Assembly (NCBI RefSeq): GCF_002042965.1
Contig: NZ_MZNT01000001.1
Span: 310,001 to 374,000 of the forward strand
Source of the DNA: Paenibacillus sp. 32352
GTDB taxonomy: Bacteria > Bacillota > Bacilli > Paenibacillales > NBRC-103111
Length of the DNA stretch: 64,000 nt
Direction: 5' to 3'
Position numbers and translations under genes: made by a program. Positions 25,928 to 35,294 of the stretch are shown piece after piece. The notes beneath the pieces were generated by a model. It searched no databases. It was not told the origin of the DNA and saw nothing but the letters and a program-made list of their open reading frames with translations. The first letter of the stretch is position 1; every line of letters starts with the position of its first letter.

Positions 25928-27589
25928 ATGGTCAAACGGAAAATAGCACTGGCCGGCTTAGCCGTGTCCCTCCTAGCTGCGACGGTTGCCTGCAGCAAAC
26001 AGCCTGCGGCAGATAAACAACTAACTACATCCGACGATACAACACCGGTTACCTTCTCGTATTACAGCTTTTCGAGCGGTAAGGATATCATGGCTAACCA
26101 GACCGTGATAGGTAAAGAGCTGGAGAAGCAGACAGGTGTCAACTGGAAGATGGAATTTATAGTGGGAGACCAAAAAACGAAGTCCGGCGTCATGATAGCC
26201 TCCGGTGATTATCCCGACGTCATAGTACCCGAAGGCGAAATCGATAAGCTGATGGATGCAGGCGCATTCATTGCACTTGATGATCTGATCGAAAAGTACG
26301 GACCGAATATTAAACGGGTATATGGCCCGTACATGGATAAATTCCGCCAGAAGGACGGTAAGATCTATCACCTTCCGTTCTCCGCGAACCAAGGATATAT
26401 CATGGACCCGAACATAGGTCAGGGTGCCTTCTGGATTCAGCGCTCCGTGTTGAAGGAGTTTAATTATCCGAAGATCAAGACGCTTGACGAGTACTTCGAT
26501 CTCATTAAGAAGTACAAGGAGAAGCATCCGCAAATGGATGGCAAGGATACTATCGGCTTCGTTTCCTTTGCAGGCGTAGCGGACAACTTCTTTACGCTGA
26601 CGAATCCTCCGATGCACCTCGCCGGATATCCGAACGATGGCGGCGTCATTGTCGATATGAAGACGCAGGAAGCCAAGATTTTTGCAGCTACGGATTTAGA
26701 GAAGCGCTGGGTCCAGAAGCTGAACGAGATTAACGCAGAGGGCTTGTTCGACCCTGAATCGTTTGTCGTGAACAAAGACCAATATTTGGCGAAGCTGACC
26801 TCCGGCCGCGTTCTTGGTTATTTCAACTACGGCTGGCAAGTAGGCGATGCTACGAACAACCTGAAGAAAGCAGGGATTGATGAGAAACGGTATGCTCCCC
26901 TGCCGATCGTATTCGATAAGGACATAAAGGATCAATACATCGATCCGCCGTCCTTCGTGAACAATCGCGGAATCGGAATCTCCGTAAAGGCGAAGGACCC
27001 GGTCCGCATTATCAAATATTTCGACAATTTGCTTAAGGAAGAGAACCAAATCCTCACACAATGGGGGATTAAAGACGAGACTTACTCGGTGAACGACAAG
27101 GGACGCTTCGTTATGAACGCGGATCAGATCGCCAAGCGTAACGACCCGGAATTTAAGCGCTCTTATGGCTTCCAATATTTTGAATACAGCTGGCCTCGGT
27201 ATGGCAACAATTCCTTGCTGAAGGACGGCAACGCGTTCGCCGTAGGAAATCAGCCGGAAGTAGCTTCAATGAGCTATACCGAAGGGGATAAGAAGATTCT
27301 GGAGGCTTATGGCGCTAAAGTATTTACCGACTTGTTCGCTAAGCCCGATAACCGTCCTTGGTTCCCGGCATGGAGCATTAACCTGGGTCAAGGGACACCG
27401 GAACAGCTTTTCGGTCAAAAATCGGGCGACCTGCAGAAGAAATATTTGCCGAAGCTGATCATGGCAAAGCCGGAGCAATTCGATGCGATATGGAACGAGT
27501 ATGTAGGTGAAATGAACAAATTGGATAAAAAGCAATATGAGGCGACCATAACCAAGGTGGTTAAGGACCGTGCGGCAGGCAAGTGGTAA
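25928..27589 (+). CDS. ABC transporter solute-binding lipoprotein (LplA-like)
   Basis: Captures the transported sugar, probably aldouronate oligosaccharides, outside the membrane. The 553-residue protein has a lipoprotein signal peptide (positive MVKRK, hydrophobic core, lipobox VACS with Cys at residue 22). The mature part belongs to the large extracellular solute-binding protein group used with LplB/YtcP permeases (IASGDYPDVIVPEGE, GLFDPESFVVNKDQYLAKL). AAAGGGG lies about 13 bases before the ATG, a long spacing. A stem-loop after the stop (27613-27648) probably raises its mRNA level over the permeases. Confidence 0.93.
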   Translation: MVKRKIALAGLAVSLLAATVACSKQPAADKQLTTSDDTTPVTFSYYSFSSGKDIMANQTVIGKELEKQTGVNWKMEFIVGDQKTKSGVMIASGDYPDVIVPEGEIDKLMDAGAFIALDDLIEKYGPNIKRVYGPYMDKFRQKDGKIYHLPFSANQGYIMDPNIGQGAFWIQRSVLKEFNYPKIKTLDEYFDLIKKYKEKHPQMDGKDTIGFVSFAGVADNFFTLTNPPMHLAGYPNDGGVIVDMKTQEAKIFAATDLEKRWVQKLNEINAEGLFDPESFVVNKDQYLAKLTSGRVLGYFNYGWQVGDATNNLKKAGIDEKRYAPLPIVFDKDIKDQYIDPPSFVNNRGIGISVKAKDPVRIIKYFDNLLKEENQILTQWGIKDETYSVNDKGRFVMNADQIAKRNDPEFKRSYGFQYFEYSWPRYGNNSLLKDGNAFAVGNQPEVASMSYTEGDKKILEAYGAKVFTDLFAKPDNRPWFPAWSINLGQGTPEQLFGQKSGDLQKKYLPKLIMAKPEQFDAIWNEYVGEMNKLDKKQYEATITKVVKDRAAGKW

Positions 27590-27612
27590 GCAATATGCGA
27601 TGAAAGGTTTTC

Positions 27613-27648
27613 GGAAGGCCGGCTTGCATGAACTCCGGCCTTCTCTTT
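27613..27648 (+). terminator. Intra-operon stem-loop after the binding-protein gene
   Basis: A 9-bp perfect stem (GAAGGCCGG/CCGGCCTTC) is followed by only TCTTTAT. The short T-tract suggests partial termination or 3'-end protection, a common way of making more binding protein than permease. Confidence 0.65.
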
Positions 27649-27679
27649 ATAGAAAAAGCTCGGAAAGGAGCAACATCAG

Positions 27680-28657
27680 GTGAGAAAGCATACAGATACG
27701 GCCATCCTGCAGGCAGGAGCAAACGCCTCAAAGCCGCAAGCGTCCCGGCTATCGCTTTTCTTTAAAAAGCTGATGCAGCAAAAAACGCTGGTTGTGATGT
27801 CGGTACCGTTCTTGATATGGGTGTTTGTGTTCAAATATGTTCCATTGTGGGGGTGGACCATCGCCTTCCAAAAATACCGGCCTGCGAGAAGCTTCGCTGA
27901 TCAGGAATGGGTAGGCTTGGCAAACTTTCGGTTTCTGTTTAATGACGATGCGTTTTACAGGGTGCTGCGCAATACGCTTGTGATGAGCTCTATCAAGCTT
28001 GTGCTTGGCTTCGTCACGGCGATTGCCTTGGCGATTCTGCTTAACGAGCTGCGCCATTTGGTGTTCAAGCGGGTAGTTCAGACCGTCAGCTACTTACCGC
28101 ATTTTATTTCTTGGGTCGTTGCGGCCAGCATCATTTCGACAGTGTTATCGCCGGAAGGCATCGTGAATATAATCTTGTTGAAGCTGGGATTTATTGAGGG
28201 CCCTGTGCTATGGCTTGGCAAGGGCGAATATTTCTGGGGTATTCTCGGAATGTCCGAGGTTTGGAAAGATGTAGGCTGGAATACGATTGTTTATTTGGCT
28301 GCGATCACGACGATCGATCCTTCACAGTATGAAGCGGCTGAAATCGACGGAGCCAACCGGCTGCAGCGCATTGCGTACATTACACTTCCCGGGTTGAAGC
28401 CGGTTATTGTCATTTTATTGATTATGAATCTTGGGCATATTCTGGAGTCGGGCTTCGAGCCGCAATACTTGCTCGGGAACGGGATGACCGTGGACTTCTC
28501 CGACAACCTTGATATATTCGTGCTGAAATACGGATTGAACATGAACAATTATTCCCTTGCAACGGCGGCAGGCATGTTCAAGACGGTAGTCAGCTTCATA
28601 TTCCTGTTCGCTGCCAATTCGATCGCGAAGAAGCTGGGCGAAAGCAGACTTTTCTAA
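27680..28657 (+). CDS. ABC sugar transporter permease (LplB-like)
   Basis: Inner-membrane subunit of the importer, 325 residues, with six predicted helices. The EAA loop (ATPase contact) is present as QYEAAEIDGANRLQRIAYITLP. The first about 40 residues are cytoplasmic and basic. The start is GTG (27680), 9 bases after GGAAAGGAG. It is followed after 15 bases by the second permease. No ATPase gene is in the cluster; such CUT1 systems usually use a shared MsmX-type ATPase encoded elsewhere (known for the family). Confidence 0.93.
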   Translation: MRKHTDTAILQAGANASKPQASRLSLFFKKLMQQKTLVVMSVPFLIWVFVFKYVPLWGWTIAFQKYRPARSFADQEWVGLANFRFLFNDDAFYRVLRNTLVMSSIKLVLGFVTAIALAILLNELRHLVFKRVVQTVSYLPHFISWVVAASIISTVLSPEGIVNIILLKLGFIEGPVLWLGKGEYFWGILGMSEVWKDVGWNTIVYLAAITTIDPSQYEAAEIDGANRLQRIAYITLPGLKPVIVILLIMNLGHILESGFEPQYLLGNGMTVDFSDNLDIFVLKYGLNMNNYSLATAAGMFKTVVSFIFLFAANSIAKKLGESRLF

Positions 28658-28672
28658 GGAGGCAGAGCAAGA

Positions 28673-29599
28673 ATGAGCGACATTACCCCTTCGTCACGGA
28701 GATATTCCAATCTGCCGGACACCTTATTCGACATAGGCAACGTGATAGCGATGTGCTGTCTCATGGTTGTCACGCTGTATCCGTTTGTCAACATGGTAGC
28801 TGTATCGCTCAATGATGCGAACGATTCGATTCGCGGCGGTATCTACCTATGGCCTCGAATGTTTACTTGGAAGAACTACGAGTACATTTTTAATGAAGCA
28901 AGCATTTATCACGCAACCTTAATATCCGCGCTGCGAACGGTCCTCGGTACGGTCGTATCCGTGTTCTGCACGGCCATGCTGGCCTATACGGTCACCCGCC
29001 GGGAGTTTGTGCTGCGCAAATTTGTCACGCTGGCTTTCGTCTTCACCATGTACTTCAGCGGGGGCCTCATTCCGGGATACCTGCTGATTCGTGAACTGGG
29101 TCTGACGAACTCCTTCTGGGTCTATATCATTCCCGGTATTATCGGTGTATTCAACATGATCGTCATTCGCTCGTTCATCGAGGGCTTGCCGGACGGCTTG
29201 CTGGAATCGGCGCGAATTGACGGTGCAGGCGAATTTACGACCTTCATGCAGATTGTGCTCCCGCTAACGGTTCCGGCGCTCGCGACGGTTTCGCTGTTCG
29301 TGGCGGTTGGACAATGGAATTCCTGGTTTGATGTGTTCCTGTACAATTCCTCGAACACGAATCTCAGTACCCTTCAGTACGAGCTGATGAAAATATTGCA
29401 GACGTCGAACACATCCGCGAATTCCGGCGCTACTGCCGCCGACGCATTCGCTTCCGCTCAAAGTGGTGTTACAGCTGTAACACCGACATCCATACGTGCA
29501 ACCATGACGATTATCGCCAGCTTGCCGATCATTATCGTGTATCCGTTCTTGCAAAAATATTTTGTCAAGGGCTTGACCGTAGGCGGAGTGAAAGGCTGA
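28673..29599 (+). CDS. ABC sugar transporter permease (YtcP/LplC-like)
   Basis: Second permease of the importer, 308 residues, six predicted helices. The EAA loop is GLLESARIDGAGEFTTFMQI. AAGGAGG precedes the ATG by about 9 bases. An Ala/Ser-rich loop of about 25 residues near residue 250 (ANSGATAADAFASAQSG) looks like an insert relative to shorter homologues. It forms the transporter with the upstream permease and lipoprotein. Confidence 0.93.
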   Translation: MSDITPSSRRYSNLPDTLFDIGNVIAMCCLMVVTLYPFVNMVAVSLNDANDSIRGGIYLWPRMFTWKNYEYIFNEASIYHATLISALRTVLGTVVSVFCTAMLAYTVTRREFVLRKFVTLAFVFTMYFSGGLIPGYLLIRELGLTNSFWVYIIPGIIGVFNMIVIRSFIEGLPDGLLESARIDGAGEFTTFMQIVLPLTVPALATVSLFVAVGQWNSWFDVFLYNSSNTNLSTLQYELMKILQTSNTSANSGATAADAFASAQSGVTAVTPTSIRATMTIIASLPIIIVYPFLQKYFVKGLTVGGVKG

Positions 29600-29692
29600 T
29601 ACATCAATCGCAATCGGATGAATTGCCTTTCTGCCTGCCCGTGGAGGTAGAATGGCATGCTCTTAAGCATTCCAATCTAGGAGGACATCAAA

Positions 29693-31768
29693 GTGATAGA
29701 TAACGGCTATTCTGCCTGGCTTCGATATGAAGAGAGACAAAATAAGGAGATACGGAAGACAGACCTGCAGTGGTTGAAGCAGCTGATTATCCCTGCCAAG
29801 GCGGGAGAAGGCCCGCTGCAGACAGCTGTACAGGAGCTTGCCGAGGCCATCGGCAGCATTTCCGGTGAAGCCCTGCAAGTAACAGAGCGCATACCCGGCT
29901 CAGGACGTTTTCTGGCTATCGGCGTATACGGCAGCTCCGCATTGGTTAACGCAGCTGTCTCCCAAGATGAAACGGAGAACGTATCGGATGAGTGCTATTG
30001 GATTCGGACGGTCCGATCTGCCGATGCTTCATACGAATATGTGGTGCTTGCAGGTCTATCGGAGAAGGGCGCTTTGTATGCCGCCTTCCATTTCTTACGG
30101 CTGCTTCAGACAGGCGAGTGCCTCGACGATTTGGATATACGAGAGGCGCCGGTGAACCGGCTTCGGATGCTTAATCACTGGGATAACATCGACGGCAGTA
30201 TCGAGCGCGGCTATGCAGGGAGGTCTATATTTTTCAACGACAATGCGGTGCTGTCGGACTCCGGGCGCATTCGGGATTATGCGAGATTGGCTGCCTCGGT
30301 CGGCATCAACGCCGTTGCTATCAATAACGTCAATGTACACCGTCAGGAAACCTTCCTCATCACGGAGACCTATTTGCCTGATGTAGCCCGAGTGGCTGAG
30401 GTATTTCGCAGGTACGGCATCAAGCTGTTCCTAAGCGTAAATTACGCCGGGCCGATGGAGCTTGGAGAGCTGGATACGGCGGACCCGCTTGATCCTGTCG
30501 TTGCCGACTGGTGGAAAGCCAAGGCCAAGGATGTATATCGCTATATTCCCGACTTCGGCGGCTTTCTGGTCAAGGCGGATTCCGAGAATCGTCCGGGTCC
30601 GTTCACTTATGGTCGTGATCATGCGGATGGCGCCAATATGCTTGGGGAAGCTCTAAGGCCTTATGGAGGTCTTGTGCTATGGAGATGCTTCGTCTATAAC
30701 TGCCATCAGGACTGGAGAGACCGTTCCACGGATCGGGCGCGTGCGGCGTACGATCATTTCAAACCGCTGGACGGGCGGTTCGCAGACAATGTCATTCTCC
30801 AGATCAAGAATGGACCGATGGACTTCCAGGTGCGGGAGCCCGTTTCACCGCTGTTCGGGGCGATGGAGCAAACGAATCAGCTGATGGAGTTCCAGATTAC
30901 CCAGGAGTATACAGGGCAGCAGAAGCATGTATGCTATTTGATTCCGCAGTGGAAAGAGATACTGGATTTTGATACCTGCATCCAAGGGGAGGGGTCGTCC
31001 GTTAAAGCGATCGCCGCAGGCTGCGTGCATCCATACCGCTATTCCGGCATCACGGCGGTAGCGAATATCGGAGACGATGAGAATTGGACCGGACATCATC
31101 TCGCGCAGGCTAACCTGTACGGCTTCGGGCGTCTGGCATGGAACCCGGACTTATCCGCCCAAGCCATAGCTGAAGAATGGACGAAGCTCACCTTCGGCCA
31201 GGACCCTGAGGTGTTAAAGACGGTTGTCGGCTTCTTGATGGCCTCTTGGCCGATCTATGAGAGCTACACGTCGCCCCTCGGCGTAGGCTGGATGGTTACA
31301 CCTCACTATCATTACGGACCGGATGTGGACGGGTACGAATATTCCAAGTGGGGAACATACCACTTTGCCGACCGCGACGGCATCGGCGTAGACCGTACAC
31401 AGGCAACGGGTACAGGTTACACGAAGCAGTATGCCAAACCCAATGAGGAACTTTACGACCGCTTGGATACTTGTCCGGATGAACTGCTGCTGTTTTTCCA
31501 TCATGTGCCGTATACCTATAAGCTTCATTCAGGTAAAACGGTCATTCAGCATATTTATGACACGCACTTTGAAGGCGTAGAGCAGGTCGAACGATGGAAG
31601 GCCGAGTGGCTGAAGCTGGAGGGCAAAATCGATGAAAGCCGCTTTGACCATATCCGCCGGCGAATCGAGACGCAGCTGGAGAGCGCGAGGCAATGGCGCG
31701 ATGTGATAAATACGTATTTTTACCGAAAATCGGGTATTCCGGACGAGCTGCACCGGAAGATCTACTAG
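29693..31768 (+). CDS. aguA: Alpha-glucuronidase, GH67
   Basis: Intracellular enzyme that removes 4-O-methylglucuronic acid from the non-reducing end of imported aldouronates. The 691-residue length is typical of GH67. Visible family blocks are the N-terminal domain up to about 140, [19 protein letters not shown], the catalytic-barrel region [16 protein letters not shown] with [12 protein letters not shown], and the C-terminal [18 protein letters not shown]. There is no signal peptide. It starts at GTG after AGGAGG. It lies 12 bases before the xylanase gene in the same operon. Confidence 0.95.
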   Translation: MIDNGYSAWLRYEERQNKEIRKTDLQWLKQLIIPAKAGEGPLQTAVQELAEAIGSISGEALQVTERIPGSGRFLAIGVYGSSALVNAAVSQDETENVSDECYWIRTVRSADASYEYVVLAGLSEKGALYAAFHFLRLLQTGECLDDLDIREAPVNRLRMLNHWDNIDGSIERGYAGRSIFFNDNAVLSDSGRIRDYARLAASVGINAVAINNVNVHRQETFLITETYLPDVARVAEVFRRYGIKLFLSVNYAGPMELGELDTADPLDPVVADWWKAKAKDVYRYIPDFGGFLVKADSENRPGPFTYGRDHADGANMLGEALRPYGGLVLWRCFVYNCHQDWRDRSTDRARAAYDHFKPLDGRFADNVILQIKNGPMDFQVREPVSPLFGAMEQTNQLMEFQITQEYTGQQKHVCYLIPQWKEILDFDTCIQGEGSSVKAIAAGCVHPYRYSGITAVANIGDDENWTGHHLAQANLYGFGRLAWNPDLSAQAIAEEWTKLTFGQDPEVLKTVVGFLMASWPIYESYTSPLGVGWMVTPHYHYGPDVDGYEYSKWGTYHFADRDGIGVDRTQATGTGYTKQYAKPNEELYDRLDTCPDELLLFFHHVPYTYKLHSGKTVIQHIYDTHFEGVEQVERWKAEWLKLEGKIDESRFDHIRRRIETQLESARQWRDVINTYFYRKSGIPDELHRKIY

Positions 31769-31780
31769 GAGGATTGAGCT

Positions 31781-32797
31781 ATGTCGTCGTCAATGCTGCA
31801 CGTGCCCGCATTGCATTCCATCTATCGGAATTACTTTGATATAGGCGCAGCGGTCAACTTGAAAACCATCGAATCGGCTAAGGAGCTGATCGCCGCCCAT
31901 TATAACAGCATCACGGCTGAGAATGATATGAAGTTCGAGCGTGTCCATCCGGAGGAGGAAGTCTATACATTCGACGCCGCCGACCGGATCGCTGATTTTG
32001 CCGGTCAACATGGCATGAAGCTGCGTGGTCATACTCTGGTATGGCATAACCAAACCTCCGATTGGGTGTTCACAGGAAAGGACGGATCGCCTGCCGATCG
32101 TGAGCTGCTGCTCTCACGCATGAAGTCCCATATCGATACGGTAGTCGGAAGATATAAGGGAAGGGTGTACTGCTGGGATGTCGTGAATGAAGCTATCGAG
32201 GACAAAAGCGGGGTATGGCTAAGAGATTCCAGGTGGCTTCAGCAGATTGGGGACGATTTCATTGCCAAGGCGTTCCAATTCGCCCACGAGGCTGACCCGA
32301 ACGCACTGTTGTTCTATAACGACTATAATGAATGCCATCCTGATAAAAGGGACAAAATCCTTCGTTTGATCCGTTCACTGAAGGAGCAGGACGTGCCGAT
32401 CCATGGTATTGGTCTTCAAGGGCACTGGAATCTGTACGATCCTTCCCTCGAGACCATTCGCGAAGCGCTGGAGAAATATGCCGAGCTTGGACTAAAGCTC
32501 CATATTACCGAGCTGGATGTATCGATGTTCGAGTTTAACGACCGGCGTACAGATTTGCTGGAGCCGACCGAAGAGATGCTGGAACGCCAGGCAGAGCTTT
32601 ATGAGAAGGTATTCCGCCTGTTCCGCGAGTACAAGGACGTGATTACCTCCGTCACCTTCTGGGGCGCAGCGGACGATTATACCTGGCTTCACAATTTCCC
32701 TGTCCGCAGCAGGAAAAATTGGCCGCTCCTGTTCGATGAAAATCATCAGCCAAAGGCTTCCTTCTGGAAGATCGTTAAAGGAACAAGCATTGGGTAA
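31781..32797 (+). CDS. Intracellular endo-1,4-beta-xylanase, GH10
   Basis: Hydrolyses xylo-oligosaccharides left after glucuronate removal. The protein has 338 residues, a single GH10 barrel without signal peptide or binding module, hence cytoplasmic. The acid/base Glu is in YCWDVVNEAIEDKSG (near residue 130) and the nucleophile Glu in LKLHITELDVSMF (near 246); MKLRGHTLVWHNQ is also present. TAGGAGG precedes the ATG. It corresponds in position to XynA2 of the Paenibacillus JDR-2 aldouronate cluster. Confidence 0.95.
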   Translation: MSSSMLHVPALHSIYRNYFDIGAAVNLKTIESAKELIAAHYNSITAENDMKFERVHPEEEVYTFDAADRIADFAGQHGMKLRGHTLVWHNQTSDWVFTGKDGSPADRELLLSRMKSHIDTVVGRYKGRVYCWDVVNEAIEDKSGVWLRDSRWLQQIGDDFIAKAFQFAHEADPNALLFYNDYNECHPDKRDKILRLIRSLKEQDVPIHGIGLQGHWNLYDPSLETIREALEKYAELGLKLHITELDVSMFEFNDRRTDLLEPTEEMLERQAELYEKVFRLFREYKDVITSVTFWGAADDYTWLHNFPVRSRKNWPLLFDENHQPKASFWKIVKGTSIG

Positions 32798-32811
32798 AGG
32801 GGAAAATAATC

Positions 32812-33792
32812 ATGAATAAAATGGCAAAGCCAAATGAGCCGTTAGTTACTCATATTTATACCGCGGATCCTTCCGCTCATGTATTTGAAGGCAAGCTTTA
32901 CATCTATCCTTCCCACGATATTGATCATGATGGACCTACCAACGATAACGGCGATCAATATGCTATGGAGGATTACCATGTTCTATCCATGGATGACCTG
33001 TCTTCTCCTTGCATAGATCATGGGGAGGCGCTGCATCTTAAAGATATTCCATGGGCCAAGCAGCAGCTTTGGGCTCCCGATGCCGCGTTTAAAAACAACA
33101 CGTATTATCTGTTTTTCCCGGCAAGGAACAAAGAGGATGTTTTCCGTATTGGCGTGGCTACAAGCGATTCTCCTTCGGGGCCGTTTAAGCCAGAACCGAA
33201 TTATATTCCAGGCAGCTTCAGCATTGATCCGGCCGTATTTGTAGACGAAGACACCAAGGCATATATGTATTTCGGCGGTCTGTGGGGAGGGCAGCTGGAA
33301 AAATGGCAGCGGGGAATATTTGACCCTGAAGCTGACGGACCTGCTGCAACCGCACCGGCTTTGGGCCCAAGGGTGGCGGTGTTAAGTGAGGATATGCTTT
33401 CATTTGCTGAGCAGCCTCAAGAGATATCCATTATCGATGAGAACGGTAACCCGCTCCTGGCCGGGGATGAAGAAAGAAGATTTTTTGAAGGTCCGTGGGT
33501 TCATAAATATAACGGGTATTACTATCTATCGTATTCCACGGGGAATACTCATTATCTTGTTTATGCGATGAGCAAAAATCCAAAAGGCCCCTTTGTGTTT
33601 AAGGGGAAGATTCTTCCTCCCGTCATCGGATGGACTACTCATCATTCCATTGTCGAATTTCAGGGGAAATGGTATTTATTTTATCATGACTGCTCCTTAT
33701 CCGGCGGAGTGGATCACAAGCGCTGCGTGAAGTATACAGAGCTTACCTATAATGAAGACGGAACGATCCGAATGATTGACCCTTATAAATAA
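32812..33792 (+). CDS. GH43 beta-xylosidase / alpha-L-arabinofuranosidase
   Basis: Final step of xylo-oligosaccharide breakdown to xylose and/or arabinose. The 326-residue protein is a five-bladed propeller type. The catalytic base Asp is probably in HIYTADPSAHVF, the pKa-modulating Asp in SFSIDPAVFVDED and the acid Glu in FFEGPWVHKYNGYYYLSYS. No signal peptide, so cytoplasmic. Its local composition is somewhat more A/T-rich than the two genes before it. A terminator follows at 33828-33860. Xylosidase versus arabinofuranosidase specificity cannot be settled from sequence. Confidence 0.92.
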   Translation: MNKMAKPNEPLVTHIYTADPSAHVFEGKLYIYPSHDIDHDGPTNDNGDQYAMEDYHVLSMDDLSSPCIDHGEALHLKDIPWAKQQLWAPDAAFKNNTYYLFFPARNKEDVFRIGVATSDSPSGPFKPEPNYIPGSFSIDPAVFVDEDTKAYMYFGGLWGGQLEKWQRGIFDPEADGPAATAPALGPRVAVLSEDMLSFAEQPQEISIIDENGNPLLAGDEERRFFEGPWVHKYNGYYYLSYSTGNTHYLVYAMSKNPKGPFVFKGKILPPVIGWTTHHSIVEFQGKWYLFYHDCSLSGGVDHKRCVKYTELTYNEDGTIRMIDPYK

Positions 33793-33827
33793 GGTGATAA
33801 AATGCTTTTGGCATAACTCTAGGAAGA

Positions 33828-33860
33828 AGGATGTCATGGAATACATGGCGTCCTTTTTTA
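33828..33860 (+). terminator. Terminator of the xylan-fragment operon
   Basis: AGGATGTCATG pairs with CATGGCGTCCT (one G-T), followed by six T residues. Confidence 0.85.
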
Positions 33861-33976
33861 ATTTGTAGCTGTTGTCAATATACCCAGGCTAATTTTACCG
33901 ATAGGCATCTATGTATGAAGGGAAAGCGGGGAAGGGATAGTAATAGTAAATTTGCAAAGGTAAAGAAGGTGAAGCT

Positions 33977-34198
33977 TTGCTGTACAATCTTTTGATCGCA
34001 GCGGCCATCATATGCGTTGCAGGTTTATTTTTCTCCGTTATGGCTATCCGAAAGCAGAATCAACATGAATATGACAAAGGAATGAATAGCGTAAGCAGGA
34101 AACATAATATTGTAGCCAACCCGGCATTAATTGCCTATATTTTGTTTCCGGTCGCTGTTGTCATACTTGCTTTGTTATTTATATATTACGGAGGGTAA
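33977..34198 (+). CDS. Small two-helix membrane protein, unknown
   Basis: The 73-residue protein has hydrophobic segments at about 4-22 and 50-70 and a polar, basic middle (RKQNQHEYDKGMNSVSRKH). It starts at TTG (33977), 4-6 bases after AAGAAGGTG. No ATG in the reading frame precedes the first helix. It ends 2 bases before the next gene, whose ribosome binding site lies in its last codons, so the two form a pair. No known family recognised. Confidence 0.7.
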   Translation: MLYNLLIAAAIICVAGLFFSVMAIRKQNQHEYDKGMNSVSRKHNIVANPALIAYILFPVAVVILALLFIYYGG

Positions 34199-34200
34199 CT

Positions 34201-34530
34201 ATGGATAAACGTCCTTATTATATTTCCGTCCAAGCCAAAACCATTATGCTCAACCAGGGCGATGCCCCTTATGAGTTTGAAATCATGGCAACGGAAGAGG
34301 AGATCGATCAGCTGTATGAATGGTTTGAAGAGCTGGATGAATATGAGCAAGGAACGTTCTTCCGTGCTCATGTGCCGGCACTGCCTTATCATCACGATAG
34401 CTACAATGATGCCTGCGATTATACTTTAAAGCAAATATACCGGTTTATCGCCGATCATGGCTCCAAACAAACCGGCGACCATATCGCGGCTATGGACCTG
34501 GACAATATGGGGCACTGGAATAGCAAATAA
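34201..34530 (+). CDS. Conserved-looking cytoplasmic protein, unknown (109 aa)
   Basis: Acidic 109-residue protein without membrane segments. It is rich in Glu, Asp and Tyr (ATEEEIDQLYEWFEELDEYE), with a His cluster HVPALPYHHDSYND. GGAGGG lies 5 bases before the ATG, overlapping the end of the preceding small membrane-protein gene. I believe similar proteins occur in Paenibacillus but cannot name a function. A hairpin (34537-34570) separates it from the convergent response regulator. Confidence 0.75.
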   Translation: MDKRPYYISVQAKTIMLNQGDAPYEFEIMATEEEIDQLYEWFEELDEYEQGTFFRAHVPALPYHHDSYNDACDYTLKQIYRFIADHGSKQTGDHIAAMDLDNMGHWNSK

Positions 34531-34536
34531 CAGGAA

Positions 34537-34570
34537 CAGACTCGGGAACCTGGTTCTCTCGAGTCTGCTT
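34537..34570. terminator. Stem-loop between convergent genes
   Basis: CAGACTCG and CGAGTCTG pair around an inner GAACC/GGTTC. Only a weak T-tract follows on either strand, so termination strength is uncertain. Confidence 0.5.
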
Positions 34571-34577
34571 ATGGTTC

Positions 34578-35294
34578 TCATTTCTTTTGGCGGTATACCC
34601 TTTCGGGCCGTCCGACAACACCATAGGATAGATCGGCATACACGCTGCCGAGACTAACCAGATGCTCAAGATAACGCCGGCTGGTGGATCGGCTGACACC
34701 GATGAGTTTGGCAATTTGCTCGGCCGTCATGCCGTCCGGGGCTTGGGAGATGGTCTGGGTCACTTTGACCAGGGTCAGCTTGTCGATCCCTTTGGGCGGG
34801 AAGGAGACCTCAGGGCTGCTTTCCTTCTTCGCGGATCCTGCAAGCAAGCGGTCCACATCGCTTTGGCTGATGCTTCGGTTCTCGTTCAACCGGTTCAGCT
34901 CGCGGTGAAAATCGAGATAACGAAGCAGCGTCTCCTGCAGCCGGTCAAAGATCAGCGGCTTCATAATATAATCGAAGGCGCCGCTGCGCACGGCCTCCCG
35001 GATCGCCTCGGCTTCCTTAGCTGCCGTAATCATCACGGCATCCGTATCCCGATAATGCTGCCGGATATATTGCAAGATGTCCAGGCCGCTCGATCCCGGC
35101 AAATAGATGTCGAGAAGCGCGAGATGGGGCCGCAAAATATCCAATTGCTCCTTGGCCTGGGATTCGTCTGTTGCAATGCCGACGACGGCGAAGCCTTCTA
35201 CCTTCTCGATAAAACGCCGATGAATTTCGGCAATTCTTAGATCATCCTCTACAATCAGCACTTCAACCGTGGGAAGTTGGCTTTGAACAGTCAT
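34578..35294 (-). CDS. CitT/DctR-type response regulator
   Basis: Probable regulator of the divergent tctCBA operon. The 238-residue protein has a receiver domain at 1-125 (VLIVEDDLRIAEIHRRF, phosphoacceptor Asp in LALLDIYLPGSSGLDIL near residue 60, Lys in DYIMKPLIFDR). The C-terminal helix-turn-helix is at about 175-235 (MTAEQIAKLIGVSRSTSRRY), as in CitT, DctR and MalR of Bacillus. AAAGGAGG lies before the ATG. The start overlaps the upstream kinase stop by 4 bases (ATGA). Confidence 0.92.
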   Translation of the reverse strand: MTVQSQLPTVEVLIVEDDLRIAEIHRRFIEKVEGFAVVGIATDESQAKEQLDILRPHLALLDIYLPGSSGLDILQYIRQHYRDTDAVMITAAKEAEAIREAVRSGAFDYIMKPLIFDRLQETLLRYLDFHRELNRLNENRSISQSDVDRLLAGSAKKESSPEVSFPPKGIDKLTLVKVTQTISQAPDGMTAEQIAKLIGVSRSTSRRYLEHLVSLGSVYADLSYGVVGRPERVYRQKK

